The notes under the pieces are model-generated. The model saw nothing but the letters and a program-made list of their open reading frames with translations. It searched no databases and was not told the origin of the DNA. DNA of 64,000 nt from Lycium barbarum. Lineage: Eukaryota > Streptophyta > Magnoliopsida > Solanales > Solanaceae. Location of the stretch: assembly GCF_019175385.1 (NCBI RefSeq), contig NC_083345.1:118671657-118735656 (forward strand), read 5' to 3'. Positions 34,235 to 45,720 of the stretch are shown here, one piece after another; the first letter of the stretch is position 1, and every line of letters begins with the position of its first letter. Position numbers and translations under genes: made by a program.

Positions 34235-36269
34235 TTACTTCCACTTCTTGAATTTGCCTCCATGATTGTTGCCAAATTTACCATGTTTGTATTTGCCATG
34301 CCCCTTGCCATGTTTAACCTTGCCATGCTTGCCATGATCATAATGTCCATAATGAGCAGTACCCGGTGCAGGGTAATGACCTCCGCCGTGTCCCATGTGA
34401 TGAGCACCATAGGCGGCCGCTCCTGCAGCTGCAACTCCGGCCACTGCAACTCCGGCCATCATTCCATGCCCTGCAGAGATGAAATCAGAATTTAAACAGG
34501 ACGGGTTTGATATGCTTTAAGTGTTTTTAGTGCTGGACTCATAGTATAGAATTATATCATGTCCAATACCCCCTCTGTTTCAATTTATGCATCTTGATTT
34601 TACTTTTAGTCTATTTCAAAAAGGAATGCAACTTATTAGAAACTTTTTTAATTTAAACATCTCACACGACATGTTTAAACCGCAAGATTCACAAGGCATT
34701 TGGTACAGTATATTACATATCTTTAGTTTACGTTTCACTTAACATTTGTGCTCAATCAAACGTAGATACATGAAATGAAATGGAGAGAGTATTTGTTCAG
34801 AATTTTAATGGGTTTTCACATATAAAGCTATGTTTCACGTCGAACATACTGAATTCGACTGAACCGTTGCCGAAAAGGTGCGTCCATAGCCAGGGGCGGA
34901 TCTATTAAGGGTCGGGGGGGTGCCACGCCACCCGCAAGCCTCACCCGAAACCCTGTGTATATATATGTATATATACAGAAGCTATGTACAAATATTTAAA
35001 GTGGCACCCCCACTACAAAGTAACCTGCTGGTGCCAGTGGACAGAGGCTTTGATTCTTGCTCTCTGGTCGCGGGATCAAGCCCCAGCGGCTGCACAAAAT
35101 TCTTTTTTTTTTAACCCTTGCTGCTCAACATACAACAATGAGCAGTAGCAATCTTTGTTGACTTAATTTAATTTATTAATCTTTGACTTTTTTATTTCTT
35201 AAAGTTAAGAATAGAACTTTCCCTCTCTTCCTTCTTATTTAAAAAAAGACACAACCCTCTCTCTTCTCAATTCTCATCAAAGAAACAAACCCTCTCTTCT
35301 CAATTCTCATCAACTAAACAAACCCTCTTCATTGCTCCAAAGCCAAAATCCCATTCGGCTGCTTCCTCCATTGACCCATTGTAAGGATCTTTTCGTCTTT
35401 CTTTCTTGATTTCTTTTGAGTTTTTTTTTTCTTACAAAAATGCTTTTTTGTGTTAAAATTGTAATCTTGCTTGTGAATTTTGTACATTTATGTATAAAAG
35501 TTGTCATTTTGCTTGTGGGTTTTGTACATTTACGTATAAAAGTTGTAATCTTGATTGTGGGTTTTGTACATTTATGTATAAAAGTTGTAATTTTTCTTGT
35601 ATATTGCTATAAATAAATGTTTCATCGGAAAAGACGAATAACCCGAATCAAAGTTCGAAAAGACGAATAATCCGACCCGAAGCTCAAATTGATTGAATGA
35701 CGCATGGCACCCGGAAACTTCAAATCCTGGATCCGCCTCTGTCCATAGCTGATGCTCTGAATGCAACAAGTAACTCAACATATGTAGTACCATTGACAAT
35801 AAACGTCTGGCGAAGCTTGTTCCTTCTATGGATCACAATTTATACAAAGGACTTGCTATGAGTACTTGCTATCCTTTATATTCTTTCTTTTACCTTTTAT
35901 TTTTGTCATATTTGTCTTCTAAAAGTGTTTTTCTGTAATAATTTCAAATCAAGCCATAACTAAAAGTAATTAAGCAGTGGTACCTCCATGGTGTGGAGCA
36001 GGCTGACCAGGGTAACCTGCTGGTGGATACCCTTGTGGGGGATATCCTGCAGGTGGATATCCCTGTGCCGGAGGATAACCTTGTGGCAGATACCCTTGTT
36101 GAGGAGGGTAGGCCCCGGGTTGTGGAGGATATCCTCCGGGTGCCGAAGGATACTGTCCCGGAGGATATTGCCCTCCAGGAGGAAACTGTCCTCCCGGAGG
36201 GTACTGTCCTCCCGGAGGATATTGCCCTCCTGAAGGATACTGTGCATGCTTATCCTTTCCACCTCCCAT
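34235..36269 (-). CDS. Glycine/proline-rich protein, GRP-A3-like (join 34235-34470, 35984-36269)
   Basis: Two coding exons join into a 173-residue protein. Exon 1 (36269-35984) encodes MGGGKDKHAQYP followed by GGQYPPGGQ and QGYPPAGYP repeats. Exon 2 (34470-34235) encodes a short hydrophobic Ala/Gly/Val segment (VAVAGVAAAGAAAYGAHH) and a Gly/His/Lys-rich tail ending KKWK. The splice sites are canonical: GT at 35983-35982 and CTGCAG before 34470; phases match (1+2). This layout, with N-terminal YPP repeats, an Ala-rich hydrophobic stretch and a His/Gly/Lys-rich end, is that of the GRP-A3 family (about 170-180 residues). The hydrophobic stretch may associate with membranes; the biochemical function is not established. 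The gene is intact, next to a broken F-box gene. Confidence 0.88.
34567..34795. mobile_element. Stowaway-like MITE in the GRP-A3 intron
   Basis: ACCCCCTCTGTTTCAATTTATG at the left and a right end GGAGAGAGTAT match the degenerate Stowaway termini, with internal similarity to the element at 36480-36722. Confidence 0.55.
34883..35749. mobile_element. hAT-type MITE, 851 bp, perfect 8-bp duplication
   Basis: The element (34891-35741) starts CAGGGGCGGATCTA and ends TGGATCCGCCTCTG, a 14-bp imperfect terminal inverted repeat (CAGGGGCGGATCTA / CAGAGGCGGATCCA). TCCATAGC flanks both ends (34883-34890 and 35742-35749). It encodes no transposase, lies inside the GRP-A3 intron, and carries a 42-bp tandem repeat. 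Confidence 0.92.
35455..35600 (+). repeat. 42-bp tandem repeat (about 3.5 copies) inside the MITE
   Basis: TGTACATTTATGTATAAAAG recurs at about 35481, 35523 and 35565, a strict 42-bp period that is a multiple of three, which is why an open frame runs through it. Confidence 0.85.
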
Positions 36270-36281
36270 TCTTCTCGAATA

Positions 36282-37114
36282 CCTAGGAATTTGTCAAAAA
36301 AGGATAAAACTGAAAATTTTAATATCATAGAATTGAAGAACATGAAATTTAAATTTTTGTACTTGCAATTCAAACACCAAGTAGCCCAACAAACAAGGGG
36401 AAAAGATAGCATGAAGTAATGTATATGTGTGGTCTCTTGCATGTGATAAAGTTATAGCCAGAAATTATAGGAACTAATATGTCATTTCATCGTCCCAATT
36501 TATGTGATACATTTTGTTGTTTAGCCTGTCCAAAAAGAATAACACATTTTTATATTTAAAAATAATACAACTTAAAACTTTCTCTTTTACCGTTCATGAA
36601 ATGATTTAGAGTCACACTAATATTTATGGCCTATTTTAGACCACAAGTTTAAAAAATGTTCATTTCCTTTTAAATTTCGTTTCGAGTCAAACTATATCAC
36701 ATAATTTGGGACGGATGGAATATATGTTTGAACCAGTGAATTTGACAAGTAATTAATGTAACAAGCCAAATGAACATCAAGTACTCTATCCGTTGAAATT
36801 CAAAACCAAAAGAACCCTCAATTCTTGATGAAATGGCATTTAGTGATCACACATGATAAAATTCCTAAATAAGAAAAGTGCCAAACATGAAACCAAATCT
36901 GTGATTCGACACATGACCAAAAAACAATAAATCTCTCAAAAATTTCCTAACATGGAAAGCAAGAGCTAGCAATTATACTTTCTTGCTAGAGAAAAATTGA
37001 AACACGAAATTAAATTTGAAAATTCATAAAGACAACTAATTAACAATCAGAAAAGAAAAATAAAAAAGATCTTGGTCTCAAAAATTAATGCATGAAGTGG
37101 AAAGGGTCCTTACA
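36282..37114 (-). other. 5' UTR intron of the GRP-A3-like gene (inferred)
   Basis: A donor CT|GTAAGG at 37113 and an acceptor TTCCTAG at 36283 bracket an 831-bp intron that ends 13 bases before the ATG. The presumed promoter TATA box lies just upstream of the first UTR exon. It would place a Stowaway-like MITE (36480-36722) inside the intron. Confidence 0.55.
36480..36722. mobile_element. Stowaway MITE
   Basis: CGTCCCAATTTATGTGATAC at the left pairs with the reverse complement of TATCACATAATTTGGGACGG at the right: nearly perfect 20-bp terminal inverted repeats of Stowaway type. Confidence 0.8.
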
Positions 37115-37192
37115 GATTTGCTAGTGGAGATACAAAGAAAAGAAAAGTGTATGAATTAATGAAGGAAGAATTTGACGAGTGGATATGGTTGA

Positions 37193-37202
37193 GTATTTAT
37201 AG
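37193..37202 (-). promoter_or_regulatory. TATA box of the GRP-A3-like gene (inferred)
   Basis: CTATAAATAC on the minus strand lies about 80 bp upstream of the inferred 5' UTR splice donor, a fitting distance for a short first UTR exon. Confidence 0.5.
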
Positions 37203-38040
37203 GCCCTTTTACTCCTTTAAAATATTTTCCACGCGTTAATTAGACCATATATGACGTGATTAATACTAATTGAGGTGTTCAATAATTTTCTCCTCTAGAA
37301 TTTCTGATTTTCCAAATTTTATAAATATTTTTAATTATCTATTATTATTTATAATTTCTTTTATGAAATATTACCTAGCTATTATTTATTATTCGGATAG
37401 TATTTACGGTCAACCTTTTTCGTAGCAAATTGACTTTTGTTGTCTTTGTTATTTGTAGTGCTATTTTCTAGCCATGGTTTCTTCTTTTCCTCACTAATTC
37501 CATAACATAGGCTTTTGACGTGTTCCCCATATAAGTCGTTTATTTTCACCCTTTCAATTTTGAATACCTGTCCACGAATCAAGCATTTACCAATAATAGA
37601 AACTTGTATTTCTTTCTTCAAAAAAGAGTAAAGATTTGGAAACTTGTCAAATAAAGTCCATCTTACAAAAGAAAGAAAAGAAGTTGAAAAAATGTGAATC
37701 AATGATCATAAGCACCTAACTGCCAAATTGTCACATGCTTAAGTTTACTACGCTTGAATTTTCCACGACCAAATACTGTATGTTGCGTCCATATATAGTA
37801 GCACCATTTTTTGGGGAGAGAAATTCAAGATTTAAAATTGATGAGTTCAAAATAGATGTGATTTATTAAAAAGTTACATTCTTTTATAATTACGTAGAAG
37901 CAATCCGAGTCGAAAGTAATAGGTTAAATTTAATTCATTGAATCCATTCTTATCCACATGCGTAATTGCTTATATGTTTATGTGTGTGTGTTCCAAGTGA
38001 TGAAGCATAGATAGCAACTAAACGATCAATCACCACCACT
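37203..38040. other. Intergenic DNA upstream of the GRP-A3-like gene
   Basis: One 106-codon minus-strand ORF (37382-37702) matches nothing I recognise and has no clear gene signals. The rest is AT-rich. Confidence 0.4.
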
Positions 38041-38051
38041 ACCTAGAAGTT

Positions 38052-38073
38052 TTTATTATTATTATTATTATTA
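38052..38073 (+). repeat. (TTA)n microsatellite
   Basis: Seven TTA/ATT units. Confidence 0.85.
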
Positions 38074-38174
38074 GGGGGAGGAGGATAGGAGAGGAGGGCA
38101 ATATTACATATGGCGAAGGAGGAGGGGCTCCCACCATGTGAGCAAACTTCGACCTCTTGAGAACAAAGTTTTTT

Positions 38175-38362
38175 TTTTTTTTTCAATGATAGGGAAATTT
38201 CCAGAGTCAATGGTGCACGTTCGAAATTCAGCAAATAATGGGTCCGGTTTTCTACCCTGTTTCGCTTAAGTGCTAGGCTTTCATTTGTGTAAGGTTCGAA
38301 TTCATAACGTGTGCCTAACTTGCTCATTACGTGTTAGTGCTCTTACCACTAGAAGAAAACAA
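38175..38362 (-). mobile_element. tRNA-derived SINE, minus strand
   Basis: Read on the minus strand it starts with a tRNA-like head (CTAGTGGTAAGAGC, box A) and carries GTTCGAATTT-type box B sequence; a T-rich run lies at its 3' side (38168-38182 on plus). A related copy is at 56120-56310. Confidence 0.55.
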
Positions 38363-39180
38363 AGATTGACGACGTTAACTCTCACTCTCAGAGTCAAGCT
38401 TTAGTTGGTTCTCAGAATAGATATTGACCGTAATAGAACAGAAACAATGACACATAATTTTTAGAAAGATTTATGTTCATTAGCTCATGAAAAAGACAAA
38501 CATAGGTAGGCTCTCTCGCGGAGTAAAGGTAACTAACCAATTTCCCATATTCTAGTAAATTAATGTGGTAGTGCAAGACATGGTTGATTAGCTAGCCAAG
38601 CATGTACCAGAAGTCTCTACACTGGCATTTTAATAGGTCAAGAAGGTCCACTGGTAAGCATGTAAGTTTCTTCATTTATCCCGGTTTGAGGCCTTCCTTT
38701 TATCTTGTCTATGCACTCAAACCTGGTATTTGAGAGGAGATGTCTATTGAAGTAGGTAAAGAAAGTGTCCTGAGACTCCCTTGAGAACAATGTTATAGAT
38801 GTAATTTTGAATAATATAGTTATATTGTTTTTGTCTGTTTATAGTTAGAAATTATACCGATAAAAGATCACAAATCTCTCTTCTTCTTCTTTTGCTGTCG
38901 AGTGACGCAGCTAGCGGATCCATGGATGCAAGAAGATTTCTAGCTCTAGTAATTCCTGTAATATGATTACTTGACTAAAGTGGATTTGTGACAATTTGGG
39001 TGACATTTACTTATCTTAGTATGTTGTGTGGTTAATGGAATGTTGATATTTTGATTTTAAGTCTTTAATATATTCAGATTTGTATTATAAAAAAGTTCGA
39101 AAGGTTGTTTCTAGTAATAAATATATCAATTCTATAATATATTTTAAACTGTGGATTAAAATCCAAATAGTATAAGTAAA
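38363..39180. other. Intergenic stretch
   Basis: No gene or repeat recognised beyond short AT-rich runs. Confidence 0.4.
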
Positions 39181-39452
39181 TTGCGGGTGTTTGTAACCTC
39201 TTTCGCACCCAAAACGTTCCATAGGCTGAAAGTTAATTGGGGAGGTAAAAATGCAATTTGTGGAGGTTTCTAACCTCCGCTATTTGCTGTCACGGAGGTT
39301 GGGCAAGCCCCAGCAATAATCTGCCGCAAATTGATTGTGGCGGCGTTAACTGCGGGGGTTTGGTGAACCTCCATGACAACAAATAGCGGAGGTTTCTAAC
39401 CTCCGTAAATTGCATATTTGACCTCCGCTAATTGCACCTTTTTTTGTAGTAT
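39181..39452. mobile_element. CACTA-like MITE with nested CCTCCG inverted repeats
   Basis: On the minus strand the right end reads TACTACAAAAAAAGGTGCAA, close to the CACTACAAAAAAA ends of plant CACTA elements. Inside, blocks AGCGGAGGTTTCTAACCTCCG and GGAGGTTAGAAACCTCC repeat in both orientations. The left end is less clear. Confidence 0.6.
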
Positions 39453-40150
39453 TTCACACTCTTGGATAGAAAAAATACACATATAGGCTCAAGAGTTTAA
39501 ACAATTGACCAGTGAGTGAGCTGTCCAACATGTTATACTAAGTCTTGACCACTATGCTTAACAAATATTTTAGAATGAATGGATAAATTTATACTACTGT
39601 TTGAACTGGATTCAGAAGGGTAACAAAGATGGTGAGAACGTAGACCAAGAAATGCAGTTTAACCTTTCACATAATTTATTCATTTTGCCTTTTGTGGACA
39701 TTCGTTGCTTGTCAATTTTAGTTAACTCGTTCCAGCAATATAATAATTATTATAACAAGAAGAGGAATCTAAAAGAAGTCTTCTCAACGCCTTCAGACCT
39801 TCCCAACATCACAAGGAATAGAGGCAACGCTATAACCCAGAATATGCCATTAATGCACCAATCATCGAGAAAATTGTCTCATGTTTGGTCGATCAAAATG
39901 TTTTGAAAAACATTTTCTCTAAGAAGACAAGTTTCTTAAAAATTAGGAAATGTTTTAGAAAATATTTTGCATAAAAAAGGTTTACTGAACACACCCATCA
40001 TCTTATCTTCTGCTCTATTTTTATGGATAGTCAAATGATAGGTCGAGAAAAGCAACACCCAGATGCAGAATATTAAGTGAAAAACTATATAAGATTTTAA
40101 AATTTTAGCTTAAATTATACAAGTTATAATTACATGATAAACAAAACTGT
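39453..40150. other. Intergenic stretch
   Basis: A 101-codon plus ORF (39601-39906) lacks recognisable domains; I consider it chance. Confidence 0.4.
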
Positions 40151-40154
40151 AAAT

Positions 40155-40545
40155 TGTTCCATTTCTGAACATGCTGAAGATCCACCCGACTAATCGGGAC
40201 GCGCCGGGAAGGCCCGCTAGGCAGGGGTGGATGCAATAAGAGGCCAGGGTGTTCACCCAAACACCTTGGACAAAAACTTATAGTATATATTTAGGGTAAA
40301 TTTTCTGTGTTCATGTACATATTTTAACTTTTGAACACCCTGAACATATATTACAATGTATATTTAGGTCCACTTATTTTTCCGAACACCCTGAGTGAAA
40401 ATCCTGGATCCGCCACTGCCGCTAGGAGGGGGGTGGGTGAGTGCTTCCTACCGAGATGATCCTCATTTCCGAAACTAGAACTCGAGACCTCTGGTTCAAG
40501 GTGAAAGGATCCTTAACAACCCACAACATCCTTCAGCGGTAATAA
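40155..40545 (-). mobile_element. SINE-like sequence interrupted by a MITE
   Basis: On the minus strand 40427-40500 carries a GGTCTCGAGTTC box-B-like motif and a GGATCATCTCGG segment; the piece left of the MITE (40160-40213) continues with GGGCCTTCCCGGCGCGTCC. The two parts rejoin at the duplicated CCGCTAGG. The family is uncertain, and the predicted stop of the F-box remnant lies at its right end. Confidence 0.45.
40214..40426. mobile_element. hAT-type MITE, 197 bp, perfect 8-bp duplication
   Basis: The element 40222-40418 begins CAGGGGTGGATGCA and ends TGGATCCGCCACTG; these are the same family ends as the 851-bp MITE in the GRP-A3 intron. CCGCTAGG flanks both sides (40214-40221, 40419-40426). 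Confidence 0.92.
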
Positions 40546-42227
40546 ACAGTTAAATCGGCAAAAGCGCAAAGCAGCTTCCAATTCCTTCTCATCATCGCAG
40601 TTGTATCCCAGCAAATAGGCTCGAGCTGAAGCAGTATAAGGGGAAAAAGGTGAGTAAAAGGAGTTGAGTGATTAATAAACCAGAAGACAAAATTACAACT
40701 AACATACCAAAACGACCCAAGCCCATGAATGGTTCTGCTTCGTCATGTCTTACAAGCTTCTTGTTGGTCCTGTATTTCCACAAACAAAAGAAAATTAGCT
40801 AAAGTTCAATATAGCGATTTATATATTATAGAAACAGGTATTTAAAACATTATACTACTTTGATATCTTTAAAGTAATGCTACAGGGAAGCAAAATATAG
40901 CACAAGTAGTGAGATGCTACAACTCTCCCAACTCCCAAGGATGTTTTTCTAGGCTCATTATACAAGCATCAGGTGCAAACCAATCCTCACAAGCATATAT
41001 TTTGACCCCAAACATGTTGTAAGATGTACTAGATCCTCAAATATTAAAAGAAGCTATGTGAACAATAAGAGTTTCCTGCACGGATGGAGATATTACTCCC
41101 ACAGAAGCTAGGATCTAAAGCATAAAAACTACTAGCAAAACACAATCCAAGAAGCAGTAGACTAATTGTTTATGCCTTCCTCTATTCCTGTTAGTCTTAC
41201 TCAGATTATATTAAGTGGAAAAGGTATACCACACATTACATTATTACATATAGACACGATTTTCACTTTAGAATTGTAATACTTTTCGTTTAAAGGATAG
41301 CACACTCTGTCACCTATAATGACCATCTTTGTCAGAATGGGAAATTAAAATTAGTAGCATCTAAAAAGGACCTTCAGAAACAAGTGAATTTTGGCACATC
41401 ACTATTATCATTGTCTACTTATTTTCAGAAAATAGAATTTCAAAAGTTGGCGCACATAAACTTTTCATGTGCCCTTAACCGTGCACATTTTTCCGGAAAC
41501 AATGAATTCCAGAATCGCCGTAAGCTACATGCAGGTGCTTACCACATCTTGCTTCGTTTCATTTGGTGACAACAACATCCTATCAAAACAGTGGCCTGAA
41601 ATAGTGCACACCAGCAGACCATTTGTAGGATCCAGTACAACTTCCCTGCATGTGTCATCACAATCTGCGCCAACACACACAAGAGAAAACCAACAAGCAC
41701 AAACCAATGACACAGTCCTTCCCATCTTTCTAATTATCAAATGACTGATTTGCACTGTTGCAAACATTTCCTTACCATGAACGTGTCCAGTTTTTTCACA
41801 GACAAATACATCACCAATTTGATGGTAAGCACACGTCTCTCCAGAAGACGCATGATCATTCCAATATTATCACCTAGGCCTTTACTTTTCTTCCAAATAG
41901 ATACTTGATCAGCAACGGTCTTATCGAGATTATACGGTCATCATTTATCAGTACATTAAAGCCAGAAGATAAGACAAATACCAGTAGAAGATTCTTTTGT
42001 GACAAGTAACACAATAGAATATTCTTGCCGTATGCACCTAAATGCACATTAAGGGACTTAGGATGGATAAGTTCCCAATACTTTTATTTCTTATTTTTTG
42101 TTTAGGATATGTTTTCACGAAACACGTGGAGATAAGTAAATGTGCACACTCAGGGACACTGAAAGAGTTTCTGGAGATGTAGAAAGTATTGGCATGTAAC
42201 AAAATGCTCTTATGATAGACAAAGTAA

Positions 42228-42532
42228 TAGCCTGTTTGGCCAAAGTGCTTTTTGAAACGGAAAAAAAAAAAAGTGTTTATTTTAGAGAGTTGAGTTGTTT
42301 GGCCAAGCTTTTAGGACAGAAATAAGTGTTTTTGAGTAGTAGCAAAAACTGTTTTGCAGAAGCTGAAAAAAAGTAATTTTTCCCCAAAAGCACTTTTGAA
42401 ACCTTGGCCAAGCACAATTACTGTTCTAATATTGGCAAAAGTGATTTTCAAATCGATTAGCCAAACACAAGCTGCTATTCTAAAAAACCACTTTCAAAAT
42501 AAGCAGATTTTCAAAGCTTGCCAAACATGCTA
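42228..42532. mobile_element. hAT-like MITE with GCCTGTTTGGCCAAG ends
   Basis: The left end TAGCCTGTTTGGCCAA and reverse complement of the right end TAGCATGTTTGGCAAG form imperfect terminal inverted repeats of a MITE family common in Solanaceae introns. Internal AAAAGTGCTTTT-type motifs are typical. It lies in an F-box intron. Confidence 0.75.
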
Positions 42533-43861
42533 AAAAGCTGGTATCCCATGTTTTCTATCTCTATTCTCCCTTAACTGTCTCTTTATTCACCTCTTTGTCC
42601 CTAATTGCTTGCTCCTTTCTACCTTCCAAGTATTCTCTACATCATCTCCAAAGTCCCTTCTATGACAAGCCCTCTTCTTTGTCTTGTATTTTTCTCTTTC
42701 CCTTCAAGTTTTATTCAGGTAAACTTTTATCTGCAATTTTAATATTCCTAGGAGAAGACACACTAATGAATCCCCTCAATTCCCTGCATTCACTCAATTT
42801 CTAGTCGGAGTTTCTCAATTAATAGAGATCGGCTAAATTAATCATGCAAAGGGAGGCAGGTACGAACATTCAGCGTTAGGTCAGGGAAGCGGCACCACTT
42901 ACTGGGAGTTTATTATGTGAGTTCATGGGATACAAAAGAAAAGTGTTTTTAAAGAAATTCAGTTTCAATTGACTGACTTAAGTATTAATGTGCTAGGCCT
43001 TTGAATTTTGGTGTATTTTGTAATCGACTTTGCTTGGTGCCTCAGGAAAATAAAGTTCTTTAAATTATTCATTAAAAGATAACCTTGACTCCATTTGAGA
43101 TCTTTTCTAGGTCCTATTCACCCAATCCCTCTCTGTTTTAGCACAAACTACTTCTCAGCTGCCTTGCATAACAGGAATGGTTAATGCATGAAAGAAACAC
43201 TCCATCCAAACAAGATTTCCAGAAAACGAAAACAAGAAAGCCCAAATAATGACTTCAGGAAGTTTTCACAAAAAACACCAAAAAATGTTAATAAAAATCT
43301 CAGTCAGTGAGTCCTTCCTCAAGAAACCACATATCTAAATATCAGAGTGCCCTGCCCTTACCCCGCCCCCCAAATATGATTTATGGAGTAACCTTAAAGG
43401 AGTCAACTTTATACCATAAATCCAGCCATAAATTCAGGATGAAATTTATTTGTGATTATATCTAGATTCGGCTGAAGTAACTAGAAACTAAGAATACAGA
43501 AAATACTAATCACTTGAGAAGGAATAGGAGCTTGGCTTCTTTTAGCAGCCTGCATTTGGATGTAATACTCCTTAAATTCATGTTGGGCAATTCCCGACAA
43601 ACTCCACCATGTCCTCTGCATCATGCTGCAGTGAATGCATACCATTTTACCTAAAGTAAATTTAATCTACAAGATGCATACATCATTTCACAGCTAAAGA
43701 AAAATTCCAAGAGGCTAATCTGCCCACTTTCCAGTTTACTCTCTCCATTTCTTTCAATATCCCATAAATTGATCTTATCGGAATAGTATAAATATCAATT
43801 CTTTCGTTCAATCCGGTCACTCTTGATGACAGAAATGAGAAGTGGATCCCCTTGTCCTTTT

Positions 43862-44010
43862 CAACAACAACAACAGACCCAGTGTATTCTCACAAGTGAG
43901 GCCTAGGGAGAGTAGAATGTACGCAGATCTTATCTCCTATCTTTGTTTGTGGGGTAGAGAGGTTATTTCTGAAAAATCCTCGGCTCAAAAGAAAAGAAAA
44001 GAAAGGAAAG
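43862..44010 (-). mobile_element. TS-type SINE (Solanaceae), minus strand
   Basis: On the minus strand it runs from GAGCCGAGGATTTTTCAG through GTAAGATC-like sequence to CCTAGGCCTCACTTGTG, ending with a (GTT)n tail (CAACAACAACAA on plus at 43862-43875). I recognise it as the tobacco TS family; it lacks the tRNA-like head, so it is 5'-truncated. Confidence 0.75.
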
Positions 44011-44630
44011 GAATTTGATGCAGATACAAAAGGTATGACAGCAAAATAGCAAGATACAAGCAAATGGGCAATAGACCCTTCTTTTTTTTTCTAAACTAAT
44101 AATGTTGTTTTCCTTTTAGCCTAACAAAATGTTTTTAGTGCTCAAATCTGAAATCTTCTCAGTCCACAAGAAATGCCATATTTATTTTCAAATTTATAAA
44201 CGAGCTAGCATATGTTACTCAGCCTAATGTTGACCCACTTTGGCATTTCGATTTGGTTCTGCCTTAATTTTTCTACAATTGGTCTACATGTTGGGGTAAC
44301 ATTTTCTAAAATCAATTCCGCAGTTCAATTAGGACTTGCATTGTGTTGGGAAAAGGTTGTTCTATCAAAACAAATGGTTGAATACGGCTATTTTCAGAAA
44401 TAGCAATAATTTGATTGGGAAAAACTCGGTAGTTGATTTCTGTTTCTGGATTTAGTCTTCAAAACCAAATAAGGCTGGATTGTTTAAATACTTTCGAACA
44501 CGTGAATTGTTTTACTAATAATGTTCTCAAACACATTTCCAAAACCAATCGTTTTAAAACTAAACCAAACGCTTTACCCAAATGCCACCGAAACATTCAA
44601 CTTTCATTGGGATCTTTGTAACTGTAAAAT

Positions 44631-45037
44631 TATAATTTTCAGAAAAAGCTCAAATATGCCATTAAATTATCGGAAATGACTCATATATGCCACTCGTTAA
44701 TAGTTTGGCTCATTTATGTCTTCGCCGTTACCAAAATGACTCATTCATGCCATTTTTCATCAATTTGGGTCGGATTTTTTATTAATTTGGGATTTAAAAT
44801 TGGATTGGTTTAATTAAACAATGTGGACCTCTAATTGGAGGTCACGTGTCATATCTGGTATTATAAAATCGGTGTTAATAAAAAATGGCATGAATAAGTC
44901 ATTTTGGTAACGGCGATGGCATAGATGACCATTTTGATAACGGTGATGGCATAAATGAGCCAAACTATTGACGAGTGGCATAAATGAGTCATTTCCGATC
45001 GTTCAATGGCATATTTGAGCCTTTTCCGTATAATTTT
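44631..45037. mobile_element. Mutator-type foldback MITE, 389 bp, perfect 9-bp duplication
   Basis: The element 44640-45028 starts CAGAAAAAGCTCAAATATGCC and the other end, reversed, starts CGGAAAAGGCTCAAATATGCC. The inverted repeats extend about 130 bp inwards. TATAATTTT flanks both sides (44631-44639, 45029-45037), the 9-bp size typical of Mutator elements. Confidence 0.92.
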
Positions 45038-45469
45038 TGAACTTTCAGATTATAATTTGCGGAGTTAGAGGTGAAAAAGAATTAGGTCAGCTGAAGTACT
45101 TGGTCGATAACAAGTGAATTTCACATTTGAATCAAAAGATACCTTGATGTCAAGCTTCTTCCAAGCACACTCCCGTGGCTTTTTTGTTGGGAGTTCCAAA
45201 CCCCATCGCAAGCAATACCTGTAACAAAATGTCATCAATCAAGAAACACCAATGTCAAATGGATGAATTACATATTCTGAACATATAAATTTTTACCAGA
45301 GTATGAATAAGTAAAAGAATAAGAAGTGTCAACAAAAAGGTAGTCAAAAGTTCAATGCAAATAAATCGAATGTATGAGGGCTTCTGGATATAGAAAAGGT
45401 ATAAGACTTAACCAAATAGGTGAAAGGGAAAACAAGAAATCAGGAACAAGTTAACAATGACTTAGTATG

Positions 45470-45720
45470 AACCCAAGGGTATAGCATAGTAATCACTGAA
45501 GTAGGTGTAAACTTTGGGGACCAGGGTTCAACTCCCGATAGAGAACAAAGATACTAGATGATTTCTTCTTATCTGTCTAAGTCTTGGTAGGCAAAGTTAC
45601 CCGGTACATGCGCTCTGAGTACCTATATGTGGGTGGTAGGAGATAGCAGGTAGCTGAAGGAATAGGTCGAGGCACGTGAAAGCTGGCCCAGACACTAGCT
45701 TTATCAAAAAAATAGAGTTA
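45470..45720 (+). mobile_element. tRNA-derived SINE (SolS-type)
   Basis: A tRNA-like head has box A (ATAGCATAGTAATC) and box B (GGTTCAACTCC). The body contains GTCTAAGTCTTGGTAGGC, GGTGGTAGGAGATAGCAGG and GCTGGCCCAGACAC, and it ends in an A-rich tail. These are characteristic of Solanaceae SolS SINEs. Confidence 0.8.

Noticed and set aside
35416..35616. ORF with repeating hydrophobic units
   Set aside because: The 42-bp tandem repeat is a multiple of three, so the open frame is a by-product.
35988..36286. Plus-strand ORFs opposite GRP-A3 exon 1
   Set aside because: Antisense shadows of the repetitive GRP-A3 coding sequence.
37382..37702. 106-codon minus ORF
   Set aside because: No recognisable domain, AT-rich flank, no promoter or splice context; kept only as a note in the intergenic entry.
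39601..39906. 101-codon plus ORF
   Set aside because: No domain or codon pattern; surrounded by repeats.
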